Shown here in pieces: positions 1-6,254 of a DNA stretch of 6,587 nt (positions within the stretch are counted from its first letter, which is position 1; the number at the start of each line of letters is the position of its first letter). The translations under genes were made by a program, and so were the position numbers. The DNA comes from Haloarcula sp. GTDB taxonomy: Archaea; Halobacteriota; Halobacteria; Halobacteriales; Haloarculaceae. Location of the stretch: positions 1-6,587 of the forward strand of contig JAQCNK010000271.1 of the NCBI GenBank assembly GCA_028275075.1. Direction: 5' to 3'. Under the pieces are notes generated by a model. That model had not been told where the DNA came from. It saw only the letters and a program-made list of their open reading frames with translations, and ran no database searches.

Positions 1-45
1 ACCTTCAGAAGATTCCTCACGTAATCTCTCTCAGATGTTGGTAAC

Positions 46-201
46 CTAGACTGAATTGGAGTAGTTAGCTACACCCCCTGTAATATCACACGTTTCAGTA
101 CCTTCAGACGCCTGAATAACAGGGGCAAATTCTGAATCTTCGCAACCAACTTCTCGCACGATTTCCTCGTCGACAGCGACGCCGAACTTCTCTTTCGCCA
201 T
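46..201 (-). CDS. Small hypothetical protein with an RHH-like N-terminus
   Basis: This ORF encodes 51 residues from ATG (201-199) to TAG (48-46). It opens with MAKEKFGVAVDEEIVREV, which resembles the first strand and start of helix 1 in haloarchaeal CopG/Arc-type ribbon-helix-helix proteins. The remaining residues (GCEDSEFAPVIQ onward) do not continue that fold and do not look like anything I recognise. It may therefore be a truncated or rearranged antitoxin-like gene, or a chance ORF. A TTAGATAAA stretch (258-250 on the minus strand), about 50 nt upstream, could be a TATA box. There is no strong Shine-Dalgarno sequence. Its neighbours are broken genes, so loss of function is plausible. Function is not assigned. 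Confidence 0.35.
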   Translation of the reverse strand: MAKEKFGVAVDEEIVREVGCEDSEFAPVIQASEGTETCDITGGVANYSNSV

Positions 202-264
202 AGCTAAAACAACCTAAGAACAGCGTGCACCAAGTGTACGGCGGTTTCAATTTATCTAAGCTGA

Positions 265-705
265 TTCACCGGGCTATGTGAACTCTTCTATGACACCCTC
301 GACAGTGGGAATACCGATTTACCCACACCTGAAGTCTCAGAGTCTGTAACCGCTCGAGAACGTAGCGATGATGTTTTGTACCGGATTCAACTTTCTGACG
401 GCGAGACGGCCCTCACTGAGTTTGAGGAGACGCAACAGGCCAGCGCGTTCGTTGGGGTCGTAGACTACCTCGTACGAAACCACGACCTCATCTCAAAGCT
501 GGAACCTCTCCCGTATATCCCAGGCTGAACGCGGCCGATCATCCATAAGCAAACGAGTTCTGGTGGGAAAGAAATGAAGCAACCTCAAGAGTTGACTGGC
601 GGACACTATCTTGAGGTGAACCTGAGTTCAGGACAGAAGCAGCGAGAACTCGCCTGTCTCGTGGAACGAGGTGGCCTTCATCTGAAATTTGATGACCCTT
701 GGTGA
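265..705 (+). pseudogene. Remnant of an unrecognised haloarchaeal gene with one in-frame stop
   Basis: One frame is open from 265 to 705 apart from a TGA at 526-528. The first part (87 codons) contains ELFYDTLDSGNTDLPTPEV, then LYRIQLSDGETALTEFEETQ, and ends VVDYLVRNHDLISKLEPLPY-IPG. After the stop, the same frame continues for 58 codons with TRPIIHKQTSSGGKEMKQPQ and HYLEVNLSSGQKQRELACLV, ending in FDDPW before TGA (703-705). Composition stays protein-like on both sides of the stop, so I read this as one gene with a nonsense change, possibly CGA to TGA. No ATG, GTG or TTG lies near the upstream end, where a stop at 262-264 closes the frame, so the N-terminus is missing too. An ATG at 574 could in principle start a 43-residue C-terminal piece. 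I do not recognise the family. It converges on the transposase pseudogene, with 7 nt between the two stop codons. Confidence 0.5.
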
Positions 706-993
706 ATCGCTCTTATGTAGAACTACGGAAAGCCCCCATAACAAGGCAGTCGATGGTGATATCGACGGATGCGTCTGTGAGATTCAGCGATCTAACGATC
801 CCGAATGTATGAGCGGTCTGTTCCAAGCCTTGCTTAGACAGGCCGCGGAACTTCCGCAGCCACGGTTGAACGAGCGAAAACAGACATTCTGCCTGATTGA
901 TGTGGACTCCGTCAGGCGATACGTACCTCTCTTTGTGGACGACCGTTCGGTGATCCCGACCGATCTCGCGGTACGCTTGGAGTACACCTGTCC

Positions 994-1022
994 AGACCTC
1001 TCCCAGCGGCTAGGAGAGGTCT
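994..1022. repeat. 10-bp perfect inverted repeat around the transposase stop codon
   Basis: AGACCTCTCC at 994-1003 and its exact complement at 1013-1022 flank a 9-nt loop. The premature TAG of the transposase (1012-1010 on the minus strand) lies inside this loop. Confidence 0.7.
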
Positions 1023-1288
1023 TCAGCCTCCTGAATCACTGGCTCAAGATCGCCTTCGTAGTCGATCCCGCGCTGTCCGCGAATCACACGAAGTGAGTCG
1101 CGGCACGCCGCGACGAGCGTCAGCCGGTCACCATGACGCCCTCGCCAGCGTGATCGGCCAGTCCGCGACGAGTCGCCGCGAGAACGGCTATTTCGCGGCG
1201 GCTCTTGACATTTATAACCAGAACAGACTTTGCCAGATTCGTCGACCTGTGCCGGTCCATCGACGGTCTGGTTAAACAGTTCCCAGGT

Positions 1289-1324
1289 GAGGGGGAAGCC
1301 GCGCTGAACCGCGGCTTCCCCCTC
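1289..1324. repeat. 15-bp perfect inverted repeat inside the transposase pseudogene
   Basis: GAGGGGGAAGCCGCG at 1289-1303 pairs perfectly with 1310-1324 across the 6-nt loop CTGAAC. On the minus strand it encodes EGEAAVQRGFPL. No T-run follows on either strand, so it is not a typical intrinsic terminator. Confidence 0.85.
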
Positions 1325-1416
1325 CCGAATCGCTGTGTGAATGGTTTTGTAAGCACGACCGAGCAGCGGTGCAATCTGGTTGATTCTCAGCAGTGTATCT
1401 GCGTAGAGGGTGAAAG

Positions 1417-1451
1417 CGAGAAGCACCTCACCGCAGGAGAGGTGCTTCTCG
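1417..1451. repeat. 13-bp perfect inverted repeat inside the transposase pseudogene
   Basis: CGAGAAGCACCTC at 1417-1429 pairs perfectly with 1439-1451 across a 9-nt loop. On the minus strand it covers HEKHLSCGEVLLA of the transposase. Confidence 0.8.
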
Positions 1452-1586
1452 TGAAATGGCGTTCCATAGGTGTATACTGGCTTAAATTCGCAATTACGAC
1501 ACCGACTCGGTCGTGTTTCTCCCACGTCATAGTGCTCTGGTGACCACAGCGAGGACAGGATGTATTCTTCCAAAACCGCTTTAGAC

Positions 1587-1612
1587 GCCGCTCGATGCGG
1601 TCATCGAGCGGC
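1587..1612. repeat. 11-bp perfect inverted repeat at the zinc-protein/transposase junction
   Basis: GCCGCTCGATG at 1587-1597 pairs perfectly with 1602-1612 across the 4-nt loop CGGT. It lies where the zinc-protein remnant (ending LPENTEP) passes into transposase-like sequence (DDRIERRLKRFW). It could therefore be a subterminal feature of the element or of the junction. Confidence 0.7.
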
Positions 1613-1797
1613 TCGGTGTTTTCGGGGAGGTTCTGCGTGCAGTCGAAACAGAGGAGAAACTCCGAGCCGTCCACCAGTTCGAACGTCATCTCTTGCGTCG
1701 ACTCGAACGCGAAGCTCCACAGGTCGCCGATGCCGCCGGTGGTCTGGACCTACTTCTCGCAGACGTGACACGACTCGTATGCTATGTTTGAATTCAA
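1609..1797 (-). pseudogene. Remnant of a small two-CxxC zinc-binding protein
   Basis: Read from about 1797 on the minus strand, the frame gives AYESCHVCEK, a TAG stop (1752-1750), then VQTTGGIGDLWSFAFEST, MTFELVDGSEFLLCFDC and TQNLPENTEP. Two Cys-x2-Cys pairs about 35 residues apart suggest a zinc ribbon like the small CPxCG-related zinc-finger proteins common in haloarchaea. That relationship is inferred from the motif layout only. The in-frame TAG right after the first pair breaks it, and no ATG starts the frame; TTG at 1797 is the only early candidate. After LPENTEP the frame passes without a stop into transposase-like sequence, consistent with insertion of the IS at the 3' end of this gene. 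Alternatively, this could be an extra N-terminal zinc domain of the transposase. It begins 11 nt after the thiQ stop codon, on the same strand. Confidence 0.5.
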
Positions 1798-1808
1798 GGC
1801 TCCACCTG

Positions 1809-2945
1809 TTAAGAGGTATCGACCCTGACCACGTGCGCGTCTTCAGGATCGAACCCGGCGACCACGCCACCAGAGAGCGGATCGCGAGTCCTGACGACGA
1901 GGTCGCGACCGTCCCAGTCAAGCGTGACCCGCGTCGTCTCACCGAGGAACTCCGCGTTCGCGACGGTCGCGCGGATACGGCTTTCGCCGCCGTCGATCCG
2001 TAGGTATTCGGGCCGCACACAGAACGTGAGGCGGTCGCCGACGGCGACGTCGAGGGCATCGCCTGCCCCGCCGAGCGCGACACGGAGCGTCTCGCTGCCG
2101 ACGTCGACCGCGGCGACCGAGGTGTCATCTGCAGCGTCCGCCGAGACTTCCGTAACCTTCGTGACCCGCCCGACAAACACATTATTATCGCCGATGAACT
2201 TGGCGACAAACTGGGAGGCCGGGCGACGGTACACGTCCCGCGGCGCCGCGGTCTGTTCGGGCGCGCCGGCGCGCATCACCGCCATGCGATCGGAGATCGC
2301 CAGCGCCTCCTCTTGATCGTGGGTAATATAGACGGTCGTGATGCCCAGCTCCGACTGAATTGCCCGTACCTGCACTCGAAGCCGCTCGCGGAGCTGGGCG
2401 TCTAACGCGCTCATCGGCTCGTCAAGCAGCAGGAGGTCTGGGCTAGGTGCGAGTGCGCGTGCCATCGCCACGCGCTGCTGTTGGCCGCCCGAGAGGCTCT
2501 CGGGGTCGCGGTCGGCCGCGTCGGGCAAGTCGACGAGTTCAAGCAGCTCGGCCACACGCTCGTCGCGGCTCTGTCTGTCGGGCGAATCAGCGAATTTGAG
2601 CCCGTAGCCGATGTTCTCTCCCACGGTCATGTGCGGAAACAGCGCGTAGTTCTGAAAGACGACACCGACATCGCGCCGTTCCGGCGGCACGCCAGAGACA
2701 TCCTCGCCCACGAACCGCACCGCGCCTGCGGTCGGTGTCTCGAAGCCCGCGATCAGCCGGAGAGTGGTCGTCTTCCCGCACCCCGACGGCCCGACTAGCG
2801 TGAAGAATTCCCCCTCTCGGATCCGGAGGCTCACGCTGTCGACGGCGGCCGTCTCGCCGTATCGCTTCGTGACGCCGTCGAGTTCGACGGCCGGGGGGTC
2901 CCCGTCCGGGCCCCTCGCAGGACCTCGATCTCCCTCAGAGCCCAC
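1809..2945 (-). CDS. thiQ: Thiamine ABC transporter ATP-binding protein
   Basis: This cytoplasmic ATPase energises the thiP permease. Its 378 residues show Walker A GPSGCGKT (52-59), the Q-loop in VVFQNY (Gln 98), the signature LSGGQQQR (151-158), Walker B LLLLDEP (171-177), the D-loop SALD (179-182) and the switch His in THDQEEAL (His 209). All are intact, so the enzyme should be active. Residues from about 255 form a C-terminal extension with GDNNVFVGRV, FCVRPEYLRI and a second repeat-like part ending VVRVDTS, typical of the TOBE domain of CUT1/PotA-like ATPases. Enterobacterial ThiQ is only about 230 residues and lacks it. The chosen start is GTG 2945-2943, five nt after a full GGAGGTGA Shine-Dalgarno sequence; a GTG at 2954 is also in frame. 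The gene overlaps the end of thiP by 11 nt. The thiamine role is inferred from the binding-protein partner; on its own this ATPase could belong to a ferric-iron, polyamine or sugar system. Confidence 0.87.
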   Translation of the reverse strand: MGSEGDRGPARGPDGDPPAVELDGVTKRYGETAAVDSVSLRIREGEFFTLVGPSGCGKTTTLRLIAGFETPTAGAVRFVGEDVSGVPPERRDVGVVFQNYALFPHMTVGENIGYGLKFADSPDRQSRDERVAELLELVDLPDAADRDPESLSGGQQQRVAMARALAPSPDLLLLDEPMSALDAQLRERLRVQVRAIQSELGITTVYITHDQEEALAISDRMAVMRAGAPEQTAAPRDVYRRPASQFVAKFIGDNNVFVGRVTKVTEVSADAADDTSVAAVDVGSETLRVALGGAGDALDVAVGDRLTFCVRPEYLRIDGGESRIRATVANAEFLGETTRVTLDWDGRDLVVRTRDPLSGGVVAGFDPEDAHVVRVDTS

Positions 2946-4764
2946 GGCTTTCACCTCCGAGCCGTTCGACGACGACGAAGCTGAGCCCGGTGACGATGAG
3001 TAAGATGACGCCCATTGCGGTCGCCGGTCCGAGCCGCCGCCCGATGAACCGTTCGATGGCGACCGGCATCGTGTACGCGTCGACGCCGGTCGCGAGCACG
3101 ACCGTCGCCGTGAACTCGCCAATCGAGATGGCGAACGCGAACGCCGCGCCGGCGACGACGCCCGGCCAGACTAGGGGGAGTTCGATATCCCGGATGACAC
3201 GAACGCGCGAGGCGCCGAGCGCCCGCGCCGACTCGATCAGCGAGCGGTCGAGCCCGGCCAGCCCCGGCGCGACTGTCCGAACGACAAACGGGTAGCCCGC
3301 GACCGCGTGCGCGACGACGATGGCGACTGATCCGGCCACCGTGATTCGCCATCCCCAAACCTCAAATCCGAAGACGAGCCCGCGGAGCAGCCCGAGCCCG
3401 ACGATGATACCCGACACCGCGAGCGGCGCCATCGCGGCTGCGTCGACGAGCTTCCGACCGCGGTACCGGCGAGTCGTCAACACTGCGACGACGACGCCCA
3501 TCGGGAGCGCGAGGAGCGTTGCCGCACCCGCGAACGTCAGCGAGTTGCGGATCGCGGGCCACGGCCGCACCTGAAACGCGGTACCCGTCCGCTGGCGGTC
3601 TACGAGGAATCGGTAGTGGTCAAGTGTGAGCCCGCCGTCGCCGCCCGTGACGCTCGCGAGGACCATCGACGCGATGGGGGCGACGAAGACGAGACCGGCG
3701 ACGACGACGTAGCCGGCGAGTCCGAGCCGCGGGAGCAGCTCTCGTGCGGTCGGCGCCGACGGGAAAAGCGATCGCCGGGGGAGCGGCCGGGCGCCCCGTG
3801 ATCGGACCGTGTTGCGCGCCTCGTAGCGGAGGTACGCAAGCAGGACACCGAGCGAGATCACGAGCTCGATGATCGCCAGCGCGGCCGCCTCCGCATAGCT
3901 CAGATCGCGGACGAACCGGTAGATAAACACCTCAACGGTCGCCAGCTGGAACCCGCCAAGCGCGAGGACGATGGGGAACGTGCCGAAGGTGAAGACAAAC
4001 GTGAGCGCCGCACCGGTCAACACCGCGGGGTACACCTGCGGCGCGACCACGTCATAAAAGGCACGTATCGGCCCCGCGCCGAGGCTCCGGGCGGTCTCGA
4101 CCGCGCTCGCATCAACGGACTCCCACGCCGCGGTCGTCACCCGTGCGACGAGCGGCGCGTTGTAAAACACGTGGGCGATCACGATCGCTTCGAGCGTGAA
4201 CATGAGCTCAACGGGCGGGAGCCCAACGGCTCCCAACACCGCGTTCAGCGTCCCGTTCCGGCCAAACGTGGCGACGAAGCCGACGGCGACCATGATCGAC
4301 GGAAGGACGAATGGGACGATTGTCAGCGACCGCAGCGCCTGCCGGCCGCGGAACTCGAAGCGCGCCAGCAGGTAGGCGGCCGGTAGGCCGAGCGCGACGC
4401 TGGCGATCGTCGACAGTACGGCCTGATACGCGGTGAACCCGATAATTCCGAGCCGGCGGTCCGAAGAGACGATATCTGGAGCGACGGCGAACGGCGACTC
4501 CTTAGCAAACAGCCGCGCGAGCTCGCCGAAGTAGAAGGGGTCACGCAGGATCTCCGCGAACACACCGAGCGTGACGCCGCCGTCGACAACGATGACGGCC
4601 TCAACGAGGACGGTGCCGATCGGATAATAAAAGGCGACGACGAGGAGCGCGCTCGTCATGACCGCGAGTGTGGTCAGCAGGCGGCCTTCGACGCGGTCGC
4701 GGAGGGACCGAAGACGACCGCTCGTCGGCGGCCGTGAGCGCGCGCCGCGATCGTTGTCGCTCAC
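2935..4764 (-). CDS. thiP: Thiamine ABC transporter permease, two fused membrane domains
   Basis: This single chain carries both halves of the membrane channel, as in ThiP and FbpB-type permeases. From GTG 4764 it is 609 residues. The hydrophilic Arg-rich N-terminus (about 1-30) is cytoplasmic, and the first membrane segment follows at about 31-58 (TLAVMTSALLVVAFYYPIGT). The two coupling loops that contact the ATPase are clear: ETARSLGAGPIRAFYDVVAP (about 223-242) and ESARALGASRVRVIRDIELP (about 511-530). Each has the EAA...G pattern ending in I/V-x-x-P-like sequence. The halves are separated by an Arg-rich linker (about 315-340). Many hydrophobic segments are seen, compatible with about 12 helices. 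An alternative GTG at 4815 would overlap thiB by 44 nt and add 17 polar residues. I prefer 4764, which lies 7 nt after the thiB stop, although neither start has a strong Shine-Dalgarno sequence. The TGA stop (2937-2935) lies inside the thiQ start region, suggesting coupled translation. Confidence 0.87.
   Translation of the reverse strand: MSDNDRGARSRPPTSGRLRSLRDRVEGRLLTTLAVMTSALLVVAFYYPIGTVLVEAVIVVDGGVTLGVFAEILRDPFYFGELARLFAKESPFAVAPDIVSSDRRLGIIGFTAYQAVLSTIASVALGLPAAYLLARFEFRGRQALRSLTIVPFVLPSIMVAVGFVATFGRNGTLNAVLGAVGLPPVELMFTLEAIVIAHVFYNAPLVARVTTAAWESVDASAVETARSLGAGPIRAFYDVVAPQVYPAVLTGAALTFVFTFGTFPIVLALGGFQLATVEVFIYRFVRDLSYAEAAALAIIELVISLGVLLAYLRYEARNTVRSRGARPLPRRSLFPSAPTARELLPRLGLAGYVVVAGLVFVAPIASMVLASVTGGDGGLTLDHYRFLVDRQRTGTAFQVRPWPAIRNSLTFAGAATLLALPMGVVVAVLTTRRYRGRKLVDAAAMAPLAVSGIIVGLGLLRGLVFGFEVWGWRITVAGSVAIVVAHAVAGYPFVVRTVAPGLAGLDRSLIESARALGASRVRVIRDIELPLVWPGVVAGAAFAFAISIGEFTATVVLATGVDAYTMPVAIERFIGRRLGPATAMGVILLIVTGLSFVVVERLGGESRGL
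2951..2958 (-). promoter_or_regulatory. Strong Shine-Dalgarno sequence for thiQ
   Basis: The minus strand reads GGAGGTGA here, fully complementary to the usual 3' end of archaeal 16S rRNA, 5 nt before GTG 2945. It lies within the last codons of thiP, so it fixes the thiQ start and suggests translational coupling. Confidence 0.7.
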
Positions 4765-4771
4765 GGCGGCG

Positions 4772-6001
4772 TCAGTTGCCGGCGAACTGTCGTTCCCAGT
4801 CGGACACCCACTCACTGACGGAGCCTTGGAGCTCCTCGTACCTGAACGTCACCGGATCGGCGGGCTCCTGTGCGAGCGCGGCGTAGTCGTCCGGGAGATC
4901 GGCGGTGTCGGTAGCGGGGAACGCGACGTTGCGCTCGGCAATCTCGCCCTGAACCGCGGGTTCGAGCATGAACGACATGAACTCGCGGGCGATGTCCGGG
5001 TGGTCGGCGCCGTTGAACACGGCCATTCCTTCAGGGTTCGCGTACGCCTGATCGTTGAGGAATCGGATCTGGTGTTCCCCGAGGTCCGCACCTTCCATGT
5101 CGGCGAACACCTGATCGGTGGAGTAGGAGACGACCATCGGCGCCTCGCCCTCGCTCCACGCGCTGTAGGTGTTGTCCCACGACCCGAGGACGCGAACATC
5201 GTTATCCTGAAGTTCCGCCCAGTAGTCAAGATAATCGTACGCTGTGTCGCCGTCCGCGCCGTCGATGGCGCCGTCCGCGCCGTCGCCGAACCGGTGGACC
5301 GTGTGCAGTAGAAAGGCCCGACCGGTCGTAGATGAGCCGGGGTTCTGCGCGATGAGCGCACCCCGGTGTTCGTCGTCGAGTAGTCCGTCGAACGTCTCGG
5401 GGGCCTCCGTCTGGGTGCCGTTGTACACCAGACTGATGTAGCCGGTGTCGAACGGGACGGCGCGGTCGAAGGGGTCAAAACGAAGCCCCTCGCGCACGGC
5501 TTCGAGCCCGGCGATGTCGCCTGATTCTGCGAACAACCCGTCGTTGAGCTCTTCGTCGATCTGGACCAGATCGTCAGTGTTGAACCCGACGTAGAGGTCG
5601 GCGTTGAGGTCGGCGCCTGACCGCTCGCGTTCGATGTAGTAGTTGACACCGTTGTCCGGAGTCGCCCACTCCAACTCCGCGTCGAACCGGCTCTCGAACT
5701 CGTCTTTGAGCCACTCGCCGGGGCTCACGGACGGTGCGTCGATGAAGGACTCATACGTCGCGACCGTCAGCGTCGGCGTCTCCTCGGTGCCGTTGTCTTC
5801 ACCGTCCGTGTCGTCCCCCGTGTTCTTGTCGGTGCCATCTCCATCATCGCCGGTCCCGTCGCCGGTCTGTTCGGCACTACAGCCCGCGAGCGCGACCGCA
5901 CCCGCGGCGGCGCCGCCGACCGCGAGAAATTGTCGCCTGGTGTGTCTACGAGCCGGCCGCGCGGTGTCCCGCCGATCCGCCGTGGTCTCGTCGTCTGTCA
6001 T
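4772..6001 (-). CDS. thiB: Thiamine-binding lipoprotein of an ABC transporter (TbpA/ThiB-like)
   Basis: This is the extracellular substrate receptor of the importer, 409 residues, starting at ATG 6001. Residues 1-41 are a Tat lipoprotein signal: twin arginines in TRRQFL (22-23), a hydrophobic Ala/Gly core and lipobox LAGC with Cys 41. Export is thus folded, with lipid anchoring outside the membrane. Residues 42-76 form an Asp/Gly/Thr-rich linker typical of haloarchaea. The mature domain starts with LTVATYESF (78-86), matching the TVYTYDSF opening of E. coli TbpA as I recall it. Shared family features follow: PFDTGYISLVY (183-193), QNPGSSTTG (219-227), SWDNTYSAW (274-282), VSYSTDQ and a C-terminal WVSDW (398-402). 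This order supports a thiamine, thiamine phosphate or close pyrimidine/thiazole ligand rather than iron. The gene is first in the operon and is followed by its permease and ATPase. An acidic insertion at about 240-252 comes from a short tandem repeat. Confidence 0.87.
   Translation of the reverse strand: MTDDETTADRRDTARPARRHTRRQFLAVGGAAAGAVALAGCSAEQTGDGTGDDGDGTDKNTGDDTDGEDNGTEETPTLTVATYESFIDAPSVSPGEWLKDEFESRFDAELEWATPDNGVNYYIERERSGADLNADLYVGFNTDDLVQIDEELNDGLFAESGDIAGLEAVREGLRFDPFDRAVPFDTGYISLVYNGTQTEAPETFDGLLDDEHRGALIAQNPGSSTTGRAFLLHTVHRFGDGADGAIDGADGDTAYDYLDYWAELQDNDVRVLGSWDNTYSAWSEGEAPMVVSYSTDQVFADMEGADLGEHQIRFLNDQAYANPEGMAVFNGADHPDIAREFMSFMLEPAVQGEIAERNVAFPATDTADLPDDYAALAQEPADPVTFRYEELQGSVSEWVSDWERQFAGN
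5249..5285. repeat. Short tandem repeat inside thiB (16-bp units, 21-bp period)
   Basis: GCCGTCCGCGCCGTCG occurs at 5249-5264 and again at 5270-5285. It encodes the repeated acidic tract DGADGAIDGADGD of thiB. The period is a multiple of three, so copy change would keep the frame. Confidence 0.75.
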
Positions 6002-6127
6002 TACTTGCTTGTTATTCCCAGTGGTTACAAATGGGATCCGTATCTGTGACGAGACAAAGTGGCCCCGGTGCCTCGCCCGGCTCCCGCTATCACCGCCGAG
6101 AGTTCCGTTGACACGATTTATTTATCA
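6002..6127 (-). promoter_or_regulatory. Probable thi operon leader and promoter region
   Basis: This is the 126-nt stretch between the MITE-like element and thiB. Two TATA-like candidates are visible on the minus strand: ATAAATAAAT (6125-6116), directly beside the element, which would give a leader of about 90 nt, and the weaker TTTGTAA (about 6031-6025), which would give a near-leaderless transcript. TCCCA (6016-6020) and TGGGA (6032-6036) form an inverted pair that brackets the second candidate and could be an operator. No TPP-riboswitch signature (CTGAGA plus the conserved 3' half) is visible. All assignments here are weak. Confidence 0.3.
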
Positions 6128-6254
6128 TGCTCTGTTGAATAGCGCCATTTGAGCGCGAGTGAAGTAACACCGGTTTTGAGACCATACGGCTTGCTTTCTC
6201 ATAATCCGATTTGTATACTGAGTGTCTACCCGAATACCGCTATTCAATAGAGCA
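6128..6254. mobile_element. 127-bp MITE-like element with 17-bp terminal inverted repeats
   Basis: TGCTCTGTTGAATAGCG (6128-6144) is matched at 16 of 17 positions by the reverse complement of CGCTATTCAATAGAGCA (6238-6254). The similarity continues more loosely inward (ATT.G.G). The 93 nt between the repeats have no coding potential, so this looks like a non-autonomous miniature element or an internally deleted insertion sequence. The end sequence loosely resembles the CTGTTG-containing ends of IS6-type elements, but the parent is not identified. The flanks (ATTTATCA on the left, GTTAATTC on the right) show no clear target duplication. It sits between the divergent thi operon and padR-like gene. 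Confidence 0.6.

Larger units (their letters stand above)
713..1608 (-). pseudogene. IS1595-like (ISH4-type) transposase, frameshifted and interrupted
   Basis: Joined across two lesions, the minus strand encodes about 298 residues of a DDE-type transposase. An N-terminal zinc ribbon is visible as CPRCGH (about 1557-1540) followed by CRNC. Next come a helix-turn-helix-like part (QIAPLLGRAYKTIHTAI), the first acidic site in QVDE (Asp codon 1243-1241), an Arg/Ser-rich stretch and RHGDRLTLVAACRDSLRVIR. The end carries HINQAE (Glu codon 889-887) and RKFRGLSKQGLEQ, as expected for the final catalytic Glu of IS1595 enzymes. Lesions: the zinc-ribbon frame is lost near 1537-1543, consistent with a 1-nt deletion between CPRCGH and EHYDVGE, and an in-frame TAG lies at 1012-1010. 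The expected second catalytic Asp (family pattern TDG..AY) appears as TGVLQAY, with Gly codon 988-986. TAA at 715-713 ends the frame. No clear terminal inverted repeats or target duplication could be placed. The family call rests on motif order and memory of haloarchaeal relatives. Confidence 0.75.

Noticed and set aside
689..1096. A 135-codon plus-strand open frame
   Set aside because: It lies antisense to the well-supported transposase sequence. Its DLSQRLGEV stretch arises because the inverted repeat at 994-1022 reads similarly on both strands.
1289..1324. Intrinsic transcription terminator
   Set aside because: The stem is strong, but no T-run follows on either strand and it lies in the middle of transposase coding sequence.
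1205..1543. A 112-codon plus-strand open frame
   Set aside because: It is antisense to the transposase, has no domain features, and is explained as a shadow of the minus-strand coding sequence.
2946..3122. A longer N-terminus for the ATPase, reading back to 3122
   Set aside because: That extension overlaps the conserved end of the permease and is low-complexity Ser/Arg. The Shine-Dalgarno sequence at 2951-2958 points to GTG 2945.
6002..6127. TPP riboswitch upstream of the thiamine operon
   Set aside because: No CTGAGA core or matching conserved 3' half could be found, and the region is short and lacks the expected stem arrangement.
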